From assembly GCA_010094045.1 (NCBI GenBank), contig ML986628.1:124001-188000 (forward strand): a stretch of 64,000 bases of DNA, read 5' to 3'. Made by a program: the position numbers and the translations under genes. The DNA comes from Lojkania enalia (taxonomy: Eukaryota > Ascomycota > Dothideomycetes > Pleosporales). Below the pieces are notes generated by a model. The model was not told the origin of the DNA. It was given only the letters and a program-made list of their open reading frames with translations, and did not search any database. Shown piece by piece: positions 1 through 11,198 of this stretch (position 1 is the first letter of the stretch; each line of letters opens with the position of its first letter).

Positions 1-369
1 TCAAGGTGAAAGCATCGAACGAATGTAGGGTTAAACAAATGTCGTACGTACATCAATCATATCCACCAAGTATCAGCATAACCCCCCCATAGCATAGCTT
101 CAAAGTTTAGATCCTATCACACAACCATCTCTTCCACCGCCCCATTACCGGTTAGCCGTCAGAACATCCAATTATGCCAAGCTCAAGTCCCTAGCTTCGT
201 AATTACACCACGCCATATTTTATTAATAACAAAGACATTATGGATTTCATTCTTCATCACCGATCATTAGGAATACAACAACTAGACAGAGAAACCCCTG
301 CTCAATGCAAAAACCCGGGTATCAAAGGTATCCAACGACATGCATCATCTCACACCTACAGCACACTAT
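1..369. other. 3' flank of the first gene, no gene seen
   Basis: AT-moderate sequence downstream of the stop codon of the minus-strand gene that ends at 370. Short overlapping reading frames occur but none has a recognisable motif. It probably holds the 3' UTR and terminator of that gene. Confidence 0.5.
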
Positions 370-3300
370 TCACGGAACCCCCACCATCCCCATCCCGACC
401 TCCAGGCTTCTTCCCTCATCCCTAACCTTAATCAGCCTACTCCGCAACACAGGCAAATTCTCCTTATCGCTCTCCCCGCTACTCTGAATAGGTACCAGCT
501 CCAGTCTACTCCGCCTTCCACCTGCCATCACACTGCTAACACTCCCTCCTTCTCCACCACGCAAACCACCCATATCCACAGCCGAATCCACAATACCCAG
601 CCCCTCGATTCCGACTTCCACTTCTTCAACCCTGCTATCTCCGACTTTCGCTCTATTAATACTATTTTTCAAAGACTTGGTGTGGTACAGCGTCTCTTCC
701 ACGCTGCCGGGGAGATAAATCCTCTTCGCACCAAGCGTGCGCTTGATATCCTCGACCAGGACTTCCATGGGGCAGATATACGCAATACAATTACGTTCGC
801 ACCAGGCAAGAACATGTCCAACAACGCGATGGGTTTGATTTTGAATGACCCAAGCACCCGAATCGCCGCCGACACCGAAGCTTCCTACGACGTGCCAAGA
901 CCTAGAGAAGGTCTTACGGCGGTAGATTCGGACGGAGGACATGACAGCGCCCACCATTCCACCCTGCAGGCCTGTCGTGCGGCCGAAGCAGTGGACTTGC
1001 ATACCGCCAAGAGTATTTGCTTTGGCGATGCCGTTGGGATATTCGTCTTCTGCTTCAGTGTATAGGCGTCTGCAGACTGGTTTCTCCAATTTGCCGAGGA
1101 TGGCCTGTTGATCTTGTTCCATAGTGCGGTTTAAGCTGAAATTTCGACCCCCTTGAACGAGGTTGTAGGGTTGTAGGCGCTCATTCTTGAGCTTCAGGAG
1201 CGCCCAATCAATTTCGTGGACAATGCCATCTCTCTTCCAACGCCGGATGCCCGAGGAGGCGTGCACGTACCCCAACTCGTGAGATGATAGGTGGTCATCA
1301 TCTCGGTCTTCGAGATTGGGAAAGAAATCATCTTCCACGTCGTCGATGGCTGGTTGCGTGATCTTGATTTCGTCGCCTTCGCCTACAGGAATGCCTTCGA
1401 TGTCACCTGTTGTCCCTCTTGAAGTTATTGAATCAGTCATCGAACCTTCAGACTCTTCATCGGAATCGAACTCGGAGTCAGAGGATAGGTCCCAGGACAT
1501 CTGATCATCCTCCTCGTCTTTGAGATCCTCATCGTCAGAAATCTCAAGACCCCACATGGGCGCCGGAGAGTTTGGGGCAATTTGCACCCCGGGTTGAGAA
1601 CCCATGCCCATTAGCCAGGAGTCGTTCGTGTTCGCTGCACTAGACAAGATCGCGTCGTTTGGGTTTGGACTGACAGCTCCATCTTCAGAGTCACTCTCGT
1701 CATCAGATGGAGCGTCTAGAAGGTGGTGTACGCTCATACCTAAGGGCTCGTCATCTACAAGGATGACTCCACCATAGGAGACTGGGGGTAGATGCTCGCC
1801 TCGAAAAGCCCCGATGGATGCTCCGCATATCGGTCTTTCTTGATGGTAGGGGTTCATAACATGCAGATCGCCGTGGTTATCTGGGTTGACCATTGAGCGG
1901 TGGGGTGGATTCCTTCGGCGGGAAGATCGGTTTAGCTTGGATCGTCGCACTTTTCCGCGACGCACTTTCAGGTCGAACGTGTTCTCATCATATTTGAATC
2001 TTCGAGAGAGGATAGCCTTAACTTTCGGAACACTAGTGCAAGTGACGAAAATTGTAGGACGTGTAGTAGCTTGCGTTTCGCCGATGGCGACAAGATCGAT
2101 ACTAATGGTTTCATCGGCATCCTTCAATGCACGTTCGATAAGGCGTTCCAATCGAGGCAGCATCCTTGTATGCCATTCATCAATGATGATGGGAGAGAAT
2201 TTAATTGGGTGAAGGCGGAGTTTGGGGCGTGGAGGTGTTTCGATGTTTGTTTCAATACGGATATTAGAAGCCATGAAGTCGTCGTTTTGAGGAATTGACT
2301 CCGGAGCGCGAACCTCTGGCTCCTCGGGTTCAGGTTTAGGTAATCCAACACGTGTGACTTGCGGCCAGTGATGGGTGCTTGAGTTAACCAAAGCTTGGAT
2401 AGTGTTGCGTCGTTCGGTTCTTTGTCGCCAAAGTGTCTGGATCAGCGTGATCTTGTCTTTGTAATCCTTGAAAGACATCGACCTCTGCAGAGTACCAAAT
2501 GAGTCAGTTCGCGACGCTCGCCATGCGCGCTGGATCGCAATTGCGGCTTTACTGACCTTTTCATCCCTGTCCGAAGCGGACATTTCACCACGGTCTTCAG
2601 CGAAGGTTGGGGATGATGGTGCTTTCGATGGTACCAGAGTGGCTGAATCTGCAAGCGAACCTGTCTCAGGCTGCATGGCCCAATCCGTGGCAAATGTAGG
2701 AAACTCTTCCTTTGGGCTCATGAGTTTATCTAGGCTGTGTGAAATGGATTTGCGAATGGATTTTGTCGACCCGGATCGGGAGAGCGAAGAAAGGTTAGGC
2801 GAGTTCCTTGGGCTCGGTTTCGAGACCGATTTGCTCCGCTCTAGAATTTGCACGCCCTTATCTACCCACCGCTTAGGGCTTCGGAATGATGGACTGGATG
2901 GAATCTCGGGTGGGGTAGTAAGCTCCATGCCTTTGCGTTTGTGTATGGAGGCTGCAGCAGAATTAAACTCGCCCCATTCAAAACTGGGATCAACTTCATC
3001 AAGAAGACAACACCTCTGCAACCTGATAAGAATCCGGTTGTAAACCTGCGAAAAGTTCTGCAGACTTTCCACGCCAGAGGCGATCCGATCAGCAGCCCAG
3101 AAACAGTCTCGTACGACTTGCATGTAGGCGGTACCGCATTTAGACGCAAGCCGTCGAATATATACTTCCTCAATCCGTTGTTTGAAGTCTGTGAGGGTAT
3201 ATCTTGTCTTCCATAAATCGGACAGCGGTAACCAAAGTCCAATTTCCAATAGTATCAGACCAAGACTATACAAATCGAACTGTGGACCATAGTCGGAAGC

Positions 3301-4725
3301 CTTCCCGCTAGTACACTTTGGATCCTCGGGGTGTCGATAGATGTTTGGGGACTGCATGGTGTTGGTTGGGTCGATATCGAACTCGGAGAAGAGGTCAAAG
3401 GAGCAAATGATAGGAGAGCGAAGGGCGTACTGCAAAGCCCTGGTATTGGCAGACGATGCCCTGTTCTTAGGGAAGACCAGTATGTTGCTGCTGTTGACGT
3501 CTTTGTGGACAAAGTGGTCGGCATGGATCTTGCTAAATGTAAGAGCAAGTGTAGTAGCAAGACGAAAGCGGTCTTCAAGAGGAGGTGTAGCACTATTGGA
3601 GTTGTGCAGCGATTTAGATCCAGTCTGGAGAACACTGAGAAGGGTGACAGGTCGCAAGTCCTCCTGAGCCTTGTGATAGTCTGATGCACTAGAATAGACA
3701 GATGATGGAAGGTCGAACACGAGACCGAACCGGGGTTGTCTCGGATCCTCGAAGTACCCAAGACAAGTAAGCGTGCCGTGGAAAGACTGCTCATTGGAAA
3801 GTCGATCTAGGATCGAAAGCAGCTTCTCTAATCGCTCTATCGGAGGGGGAACTCCAGTAGAACGATATGTCGCGTCGTAGGTGGCATACTCTACAAGAAC
3901 AGGAGTCTCGAGAGTCTTACTCCCGTCTGTTTTCCAGGGGTTCGTCGAACTGATCCTCGAGCGAAGCTTTCCTATGACTCGAATCGATGAAGACACACCC
4001 ACGCTCTCGTATGGCGGTGGCTCCTCCTGCGGGAGCACCAGGTCTGCGGGATCTAGCTTCGGAGGAAGATTTGCGCGCGTCGATGTGGTCGGTATTGTCG
4101 CATTGAACGGTATCGTGGCAGGGTTAACGAGAGTGAGGTCAGAAGCATTGTACTCCGACGAGAGGAACACTGATGCTGGAGTCGGTGCTTTGGGAGGTTC
4201 CAAGACGGACTTTGTGCCTAGGCTGGGACCCCGGGCGCCGTCTCGACTAGTTCTCCTTTGCCTGGAGAGATCGTAGAGGATGTCGATGGATGTGGTGAGG
4301 TCCTTGGCGAGGTCCTCGTAGCGTGACCTGTCGGAGGCCGCCCACGAGGTCGTCGCAGATGGCCGGCCGCCACCACTCTTCTCGCCTGACAAGGTCTTGA
4401 TGCCGGCACCTGTAACTGCGGGAGGGTGCATGCGCTCCGCCTCATCCAGAATATCCTTGATGGTTCCTAAGACGCTCGTCACCGTCTCGGTAAGGCCGGC
4501 GCGCTCAACGCTCTCGTCGATGTCACCCTGCTTGCCCTTGGTGTTGTCGCTCCATTCCAGCCCCCACGTAATGAGCCTGTCCTTTTGTATTCGGTATTTG
4601 CGATGCAGCGCGTTCACTTCGGGCTGGGTATCGGGCGTGTCCTGTTCTATCACTGCATCGCAAGATGTTTTCGTGTCAGAGTAGAGCTGCGTCAGGCGGC
4701 GGGGAAGCCTGCTTATGGTCTCCAT
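370..4725 (-). CDS. Large HeLo-like / kinase-like / IQ / trypsin-like protease protein
   Basis: Single uninterrupted frame. I place the start at the ATG at 4725 (1451 aa); the frame stays open to 4878, but the extra 51 residues are low-complexity and look like leader. Residues about 40-60 carry the RLxxWGxxW-type helix seen in fungal HeLo (prion-inhibition) domains, here RLITWGLEW. Around 280-560 is a protein-kinase-like domain with catalytic loop HKDVNSSN (H407, D409, N414) and a YSLGLILLEIG segment; a clear VAIK lysine and a DFG are not evident, so it may be a pseudokinase. Two IQ-like motifs follow (near 730 and 768). The C-terminal third resembles a trypsin-fold protease with His1000/1001 (VHHLLD), Asp1173 (EIDWALL) and Ser1289 (GGDSGAW), and a very acidic insert between His and Asp. 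HeLo domains belong to fungal cell-death and allorecognition proteins; an immune or signalling role here is inference. Domain names come from motif reading only. Confidence 0.85.
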   Translation of the reverse strand: METISRLPRRLTQLYSDTKTSCDAVIEQDTPDTQPEVNALHRKYRIQKDRLITWGLEWSDNTKGKQGDIDESVERAGLTETVTSVLGTIKDILDEAERMHPPAVTGAGIKTLSGEKSGGGRPSATTSWAASDRSRYEDLAKDLTTSIDILYDLSRQRRTSRDGARGPSLGTKSVLEPPKAPTPASVFLSSEYNASDLTLVNPATIPFNATIPTTSTRANLPPKLDPADLVLPQEEPPPYESVGVSSSIRVIGKLRSRISSTNPWKTDGSKTLETPVLVEYATYDATYRSTGVPPPIERLEKLLSILDRLSNEQSFHGTLTCLGYFEDPRQPRFGLVFDLPSSVYSSASDYHKAQEDLRPVTLLSVLQTGSKSLHNSNSATPPLEDRFRLATTLALTFSKIHADHFVHKDVNSSNILVFPKNRASSANTRALQYALRSPIICSFDLFSEFDIDPTNTMQSPNIYRHPEDPKCTSGKASDYGPQFDLYSLGLILLEIGLWLPLSDLWKTRYTLTDFKQRIEEVYIRRLASKCGTAYMQVVRDCFWAADRIASGVESLQNFSQVYNRILIRLQRCCLLDEVDPSFEWGEFNSAAASIHKRKGMELTTPPEIPSSPSFRSPKRWVDKGVQILERSKSVSKPSPRNSPNLSSLSRSGSTKSIRKSISHSLDKLMSPKEEFPTFATDWAMQPETGSLADSATLVPSKAPSSPTFAEDRGEMSASDRDEKVSKAAIAIQRAWRASRTDSFGTLQRSMSFKDYKDKITLIQTLWRQRTERRNTIQALVNSSTHHWPQVTRVGLPKPEPEEPEVRAPESIPQNDDFMASNIRIETNIETPPRPKLRLHPIKFSPIIIDEWHTRMLPRLERLIERALKDADETISIDLVAIGETQATTRPTIFVTCTSVPKVKAILSRRFKYDENTFDLKVRRGKVRRSKLNRSSRRRNPPHRSMVNPDNHGDLHVMNPYHQERPICGASIGAFRGEHLPPVSYGGVILVDDEPLGMSVHHLLDAPSDDESDSEDGAVSPNPNDAILSSAANTNDSWLMGMGSQPGVQIAPNSPAPMWGLEISDDEDLKDEEDDQMSWDLSSDSEFDSDEESEGSMTDSITSRGTTGDIEGIPVGEGDEIKITQPAIDDVEDDFFPNLEDRDDDHLSSHELGYVHASSGIRRWKRDGIVHEIDWALLKLKNERLQPYNLVQGGRNFSLNRTMEQDQQAILGKLEKPVCRRLYTEAEDEYPNGIAKANTLGGMQVHCFGRTTGLQGGMVGAVMSSVRIYRRKTFSRSWHVVGSFGVGGDSGAWVIQNQTHRVVGHVLAWCERNCIAYICPMEVLVEDIKRTLGAKRIYLPGSVEETLYHTKSLKNSINRAKVGDSRVEEVEVGIEGLGIVDSAVDMGGLRGGEGGSVSSVMAGGRRSRLELVPIQSSGESDKENLPVLRSRLIKVRDEGRSLEVGMGMVGVP

Positions 4726-5395
4726 ATCCAAAGAGGACACCGATACGAAGCGCTCGACTCGATGTCGGCCGGTGAATGTGCAAATGTCTTGATTAGGCAA
4801 CCGAGCAGTCGTGGGGGGGGGTCCTATGCGTTGACGGCGGTTGCAATTGCGGGGAGACGGTGTCGCATTACGATGCAAGGCTTGCGAGGAATTGGAAGAT
4901 GAAGTAGAATCGAGTAATGCGACTGCCTTGCACCGGGTCGTCGTCGCGGGAGCTGTGGATATAAACTGGGGGGTGCATTTCGCTGATGCCTGGAGTCTCC
5001 GTTAACATGCCCATCTCGCACAGCCGCGAGCCACGCCGCAACCCCTGCCGCCCACAGCCAATCACAGTGCCCGGCTGCCGCAGCCTCCGACGCCCCGCGC
5101 GGCTATTCCATGGCGCACAGCCCCAGGCTAGGCTGCTCCGACAGCAACCACTACTACAATAATTGTTTGTGCCAAGGCAGGAGACGGTTATGGCGCAGTC
5201 GGCCATGCTACTACAAAACGACTGTGATTGTGACCGAAATGACGCCGAGTTCCGAGTCGTTCGAAGCGCCGGCAGGAAAGAGAACCAATTACCGCCTAGA
5301 TACATGCAACTCGCGACGGCTTCGAAGCACACTCACAAATGACGGCGTGGACCAGAGCCCGGCATCTCTATATATCAAGATACTAAGGTGCCCGT
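4726..5395. other. Upstream region of the large kinase/protease gene
   Basis: About 670 bases between two minus-strand genes. It must hold the promoter and leader of the 370-4725 gene and the 3' end of the membrane-protein gene that stops at 5396. Reading frames here have no recognisable motifs and I see no RNA gene. Confidence 0.4.
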
Positions 5396-6687
5396 CTAGT
5401 TAAGCATGTATTGACAACGACAACACGCCTGTGTTGACGCCTGCTTCTTCCGCTGCACATATCTATCCTCCTCCCGTCTCGCAGGCTTCAACTCAGCATG
5501 AGTTTCAGTTAGGCGCATGACTCCTTCATGATCGCCATCCGCTCCGATATATTTCAAATCTCCATTGCCTCGCATCTGCATCCGCAGACAATACGGCTGC
5601 GGAGTATTAGGGGACCGTCTTTCAACTAGCTTCAAAGCGAAAGGCAAAAATGGCAGCATCGCCTGTCTATCCGGCATACTCTCATTATGTACCTGAGACT
5701 GCTTGTTAATGAATATGTACCCCTCGAGTCGAGAATGGTTGAAGAAACACTCATAGACGCTGTCTCCTATGTTGATTGTGGTATTATCCGGACTAATAGA
5801 TTCCTGGTCGATTGCTGGCGAGCCAATCTGCTTCTCTGTTAAGATGACTGTTCGATTATAGAGCGCCGAGAAATAGTAGGCGGGTCCGTGCTCAGGCAAT
5901 TCGGGGTCAGAGCCGGGAATGAGCGTGAGTGGCCCAATGGAAGGACTCTGCGCCCCGTACATGAGTTTGGCGGAGTTGCCCTTGGGCTCGATAGAAACAT
6001 CCGTGCCATTTGGTCGCATATTTTGCGTAAAGGTCCATCTCAGTTTTCGTCGAGGAAAGCAGGACCAAGCTGCGTTCTCACTGTTTCGAGCAAGACATGC
6101 CGAGCTCTTCTGTTGTGGCTCATCTAAAGAGACCATGAAGGTTCCCCGGATCGGCCGAAGATTTGGTGTCTCCGGGGTGACGGAATCGACAGATTCGCCC
6201 CCGAGCACTAGCAGACTTCTCTCAACATTAGTACTAGACGGATTCGAATATTCCTAGTGCGAGCTATATACCTGCTAGGCCCCTTGCCTCTAACTAAAGC
6301 CAAGCTCAAGGACATGGTCAACAACATACTGAGCTGTATGCAGAGAATGGCAAGGATGCGATGTTTAACCGACATACGACTCCATCTTGACCTTGGTGTG
6401 TTCGGGAGAGGCTTAGAAGACTTTTCGAAGGACAAGCTGAAGCCCGGAACGACTTCGGGTCCTCCCTCCTCCAGCGATACCATCTTGCCTGAAAAAGAAC
6501 GAGCATGTTCAATCGGGACCAACTCGATGCCATCTTCAAATTCTCTCGTTTCGTTCTGGGAAGGCTTCAATGCTTTTAATTGGTTCTGATCTGGCCTTTG
6601 CGGAGACCGTGCAGCCCGGCTGGGAATTGCCAGGCCGGGAAGTGGCTGACTTGATATTTTTTTCACCGACCTTCGGGGAAGCGACAT
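5396..6687 (-). CDS. Single-pass membrane protein with conserved extracytoplasmic domain (DUF7820-like?)
   Basis: Two exons, 6687-6288 and 6207-5396, giving 403 aa. Residues 1 to about 105 are basic and Pro/Ser-rich and should be cytoplasmic. One hydrophobic helix (ILAILCIQLSMLLTMSLSLAL) follows. The remainder has paired cysteines (SSACLA, AWSCF) and several N-glycosylation sequons (NRT, NTT, NHS, NES), as in an extracytoplasmic domain. The layout and the CLAR..AWSC pattern recall fungal proteins annotated DUF7820; that assignment is from memory. The intron ends at a good TACTAAT...CTAG (6208). The nearby GT donor at 6271 gives the wrong phase, while AGAG|GCAAGG at 6287 keeps the frame, so a GC-AG intron is inferred. 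The upstream codon at 6744 is GTG, so the first ATG (6687) was chosen. Function unknown. Confidence 0.75.
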
Positions 6688-8399
6688 GGAGGTCGTAGAG
6701 CCCTTGCCGATAGCCGGGATAATTGAAGGCAATTTGAGATGCACAAAAGGCTTTTAATGGACCAATTATTGAACGAAGCGTTTCCCTACGAACCAGTAGC
6801 TTTTACTGAGCACAAAACTGTATCAACTGATCGAGGCCATTTTGAGTTCACCAGTTCTAGCCTGCAGATATTCTAGGCTTCAAAGATATATGAATCCATG
6901 GTTCTATGCTGCTGAAGGATGTCGTAGCCTAGCAATGACAGGCCGTTTCAACTGTGCCGTGCCTCTCCTTGGAGCTCTATGGCTACGGCACTTGTGCATT
7001 CGCTATTGGTTGCATCGCGAGCACATGCCTTGATGGAGACACCGAGATTTCATGCTTTATGGGTTCGGATCCCAGTTGCGGTCTCTGTTGCTACAGGCAT
7101 ACGACCGGAGTTGATGGAGAGAGTATGGGGTTGCAGGAAGGATTGGCTCGTGTTCTCGCTCAGCATCATGGAGGCGCATATGGACTGTGCGCCTAACCGC
7201 CCAGACCCCTGGCATCTCTCAACTCAGCATCTTAGGTTCTTTATCAAAGCATCCCAAAATGCGTAGTAGATGTTCCAAGAGTATCAGATACGTGGAGAGC
7301 TGCCGATTGATATCTTTCTACATATTATTTTTGCAGTCGATTCGAGCGGTCAAGCCAAGCCAGGTTCACCAAAAGCTGAATTGGAAGACAAAATAGCGAT
7401 TCCGTCTCACTAGGTCCTCGGTCGTGAATTGAAATCGTGAGGACTGATTGCCTCCTATGATTCGTGAAGCTGAATGCGCGATATTGGGGAAAAGCACGGC
7501 CAACATTTGGGGGTTGTGCTTTCGTACGCATGATACCGTAGATGCTTCACGTTAGCGAGCCTTCTGCATTTTTCTAGAAACTGCATATGCCGGCTATATT
7601 GCAGTCAGACTTAGAAAAAAATAAAAATGAAAATAAAAATCGTTTCTTAATGTCTTTAAGAAATCATGAGACTTCTTTCAGTAGATATGCCGATGCTACT
7701 ATCAGGGGTAAAAAGTGCCTTGTATGGTTAGGAAATCTGAGGGTCGGCAGAGAAACGGAAAGCGAGTTGACAAGATCTCTTCATGAAATACACCATCCAC
7801 AATTATCCCAAATGTGAAAAGGTAGTACAGTAGCTAGCGGACTGTGTGGAAGGCCGCCCCGAAACTATAGCAAGGTTCTACTGCGGAGGGAGGGGTAAGG
7901 GTTGTGTCCAGCGGCATAGTCCAAATTGCACGCATTATATGGTAAAAACGATTTTATATTATATGATACTTGTTTGGTGGACAAAACCGTCCCAGGAACC
8001 CAGACTCCAATCTTCCATTATGCAATGTAGGAGGCAAGATGGTGATGGGTGAGACTTGGACATACTAGCGTGGATTAAGAACATCAAGTTTTCTTTCTTT
8101 TGATACTCACGACCGTTGTCTCCTAGGGGACCCCATTTACAGTATTTGTTTATTCAAAACATCACAACGCCTACAAGTTTGTAAGCCTTAATGGCACGGT
8201 TGCAGCATGCCTTAGGGATAGAGACTACTCATGGCCAGCTATCAGAACAAAATGAAAGCGTGAAGAAACACCGAGAGCCAGCTTCATGAAGTACTCATGG
8301 AAACAATCCATCGCACATCATACAAGCCAGTCACCCTACCACCCTATTTATTACACGCCCTAATTTTGCCCCTCCTTCACTTTCTGTTCTAATAACCTC
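6688..8399. other. Gene-poor interval
   Basis: About 1.7 kb with only short overlapping frames on both strands and increasing AT content past 7500. No motif, repeat array or RNA gene was recognised. It includes the promoter region of the membrane-protein gene at 5396-6687. Confidence 0.4.
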
Positions 8400-8719
8400 C
8401 TATTTCTCCTTCGCCTTCGCCACCACCCCTTTCGCACTCTTTACCGTCACAAGCCCAACTTTCGTCGCACCCTTCGCAACATTCTCCACTGCATTCCTCT
8501 TATCAACTTAATTTACGTCTCCCTGCTCAAAATGTTCTGTGTCCGGACACAACTACACATGGTAATACCCCTCTTTGATATCATCTTCGACAACAGGGAA
8601 GCCTCCTCTATGGTCTCCTCACCCTTTTAGGGGCCCACGCCTTGCATGGTTAAAGGAGTATTAGACATATCCGGATCTCGACAATTGAATGGTGGATTGT
8701 TCGTTGATTTGGTGCTCAT
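8400..8719 (-). pseudogene. Broken small basic protein gene
   Basis: Reading the minus strand from the ATG at 8719 gives a plausible N-terminus (MSTKSTNNPPFNCRDPDMSN...), then an in-frame TAA where a CAA is likely (GVGP*KGEETIEEA). A shift to another frame gives ...CPDTEHFEQGDVN and then, after one more stop, VENVAKGATKVGLV and a Lys-rich end (SAKGVVAKAKEK) stopping at 8400. The pieces are collinear and of sensible composition, but at least three stops and one frame change separate them, and no intron of believable length removes them. The family is unknown to me; a small, soluble, stress-type protein of about 100 aa is the best description. Confidence 0.55.
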
Positions 8720-11198
8720 CTTGGTTGGTATTAAAAAACGATAGGAAATAGTAGCAAACTACCATGAATTACCGTTGCTTCCAATGAGCGTAGAGGACGA
8801 ATATACATTATCCCGTCTTCATATATAGTATTATCATTTACTGTTAACAGTGTAGTGATCATTTGTACTCTCTAAATCGTAATAACCTACCACGATGCCC
8901 AGGACAAACCTGCTTGGATAGAGCCACGCGGATCAAGTCCTCTATTATGAATTTTCACATTCATCTCCTTTTAATTTATGATTACAAACTAGCAAGTTTA
9001 ATTTGCAACGCCAGTTAATTCCATCATATACACATCTGCATTCCACTTATGATCCCAGATATCAACAGTCTCCATAGCCTCCCTATTCTAACTATCCACA
9101 ATCTTATTAGCCTCGTCCGACTCGCCAGCCTCGCCACTTCGTCCTACCCTTATTGCTCTTATTGCCTGCCCTCTCCGGTCTGTTCATCCCGCTGTGAAGT
9201 ATCTTTATCAGACTCTGCCGTTCGATCCTGGTCTCGCGCATAATCTTCCCAGTCTAGATTATTTTCTGGAGGGTCAGTGAGAACGGCAAAAGCGTTCCGT
9301 TTCTCCAGTACCAGCTTTTTGGTAATATATTCGGTTGGCATTTTTGGCGTGGTATTCGGTTAGAGGCCGATAACAGGTGTATTAGATATGTGTTTCGATG
9401 AGTGTTGTTGCGACTTAGGAAAATGGCATTTCTCGTTCTGGCTATTATGATGCAGTCTAGGGTTGGCTATTCCCAATAGAGAACCTAGCAGGCCGATGTA
9501 TCAAAAATGGTAGTAGCCTCTAATCACGGGCAGAACAATCACAGGAATCCTAGCGCTGTAGATTATCCCCAATCGACTATTGAAAGAAGATGAGAGAAAA
9601 GGAATGGGTGCATGGGCTAGCTACCCGAGTAGCTTGGTTGGTCAGGCCCAAACACTCGATACCAGCGTAGAAAGAGAGGAGACTACAGGGAGGTTTCTAT
9701 TATATCAGCATGTTCCTAACAAAGGGCAACAGTATCACGTGCAACCCACCCATAGCGTAGCCTATTCATGCTACTTTCCATCTTCCTTCCCCTCTCACGT
9801 CACCCCTACCCGCAGCTTTGCCTACAGCGTCTTCCTTATCGTCCCCTTTTCCTATCTTCAAACCTATCTGGGTCCTCTTATACCATCCTTCAAGTAGAAG
9901 ACGTGCCAGATTATCGCCATTCCGGTGTTCGCTGGCCGTGACACAATTTTGTGTAAAGCAGTTGCATATTTCAACTCTTCATTTCGACCAATATGCAATT
10001 GCGCATTCCAACCGCACAGAGCTGATTCCCACACCCACCCACTCAGCAAAACTCTATCCACCCAGCCTAGTCGCAAACGGATTCGTCAGCTCTTCAAATT
10101 CCCCCGTCTTCTAATCATCTCTCTTATCTCATCTTCCTAACCTTCAGTTCAGTTCAGTCTCTTCCCATCCCACGAGCAGAACGCCTTCACTGGTAAAACC
10201 CCACTCCATCCTCTTCTGGAGTCCTTTAAATCTTTTCTCGTGTTATGATATCCCGCTCCAACGCTACCTTTCATGAGTCTGTACCTCATTATTATCGAGC
10301 CACACACACACACACAAAGACAGAACCGCCAGTAGTCCTCCATTAAAACACATTTTTAGCACACCTAGAGCACTCTCTAAAAAAAACCCGCCACATACTA
10401 CATTCCCTCGCCAAATCTACTCTAAACACAACACACATTACCCACCTCTCTTGCACACTTGCCAAGCATTACACATATACTCCAAAGACATCAACAAACA
10501 CACCGCACTTATAATTAATCTATCAGAGCCCGCTATCCAGGCCGAATGCAGTATCCCATCTCATCGCATCCACAGCTCAGCAGACACACCCATCAATACA
10601 GTACGCTGCAACACAGTGCAGTGCAATGCAATACAAACGCATACAGCGCCAATGCAATGCAAGCGCAAGCGCAACGCAATTCCCTGCATCCCTCAAAGCG
10701 CACAGAACCCGTCATAGTACACAATCGCAATCCCATCATTGCCATTGCCCCGCATTTGTTTCCCTGAAAAACGCCATTCCCGAATGCAAATGCTTTAGAA
10801 CAGAGAAAAAAAAAAAAAAAAAAACTGGAATACATGTACCATGCACCATGCCACCCTCAGGAAGGGGCACCCTCGAAAGGGAATCGGTGTAAAGTCCCTG
10901 ACGCAAAAGTAGCTCTTTCCGTCAGAAAAATAAAGGAAGAAAAGTGCCGAAGCCTCACCATCAAGCAGGCAATGGACTTTTATTCTCAACCTCGAAGTCT
11001 GCGCCGTCGGTCAATTGATGCATCAGAGCATAATCTATCCGGTCCAGTCCAGCAAACATGCCAAGCTTGTGCCATGGAGAGAGAAAAGATTAAGACAGAT
11101 AGACACAAAATTCCCTTCAACTCGGGAACAAGTATCCCTCTGCATAACAATGACGTGAATTTTCGAATCCTTGCAAGAACTCTTCCTCAAGCCATCAA
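8720..11198. other. Gene-poor interval with simple repeats
   Basis: About 2.5 kb between the broken small gene and CDC27. It holds an AT-rich part (8750-9050), a 60-codon minus frame at 9159-9341 (starts MPTEYITKKLVLEKRNAFAV) with no recognised family, an (AC)n run near 10302-10317, a 10.4-10.7 kb stretch rich in CA and GCAAT-type repeats, and an A-run at 10805-10823. The part near 11 kb should contain the CDC27 3' UTR. No convincing gene was found. Confidence 0.4.

Noticed and set aside
340..1065. Plus-strand 241-codon frame at the window start
   Set aside because: Entirely antisense to the protease domain of the large minus-strand gene; no motif of its own.
7060..7100. GGGTTCGGATCCCA as a tRNA T arm
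   Set aside because: No matching acceptor, D or anticodon arms could be found around it.
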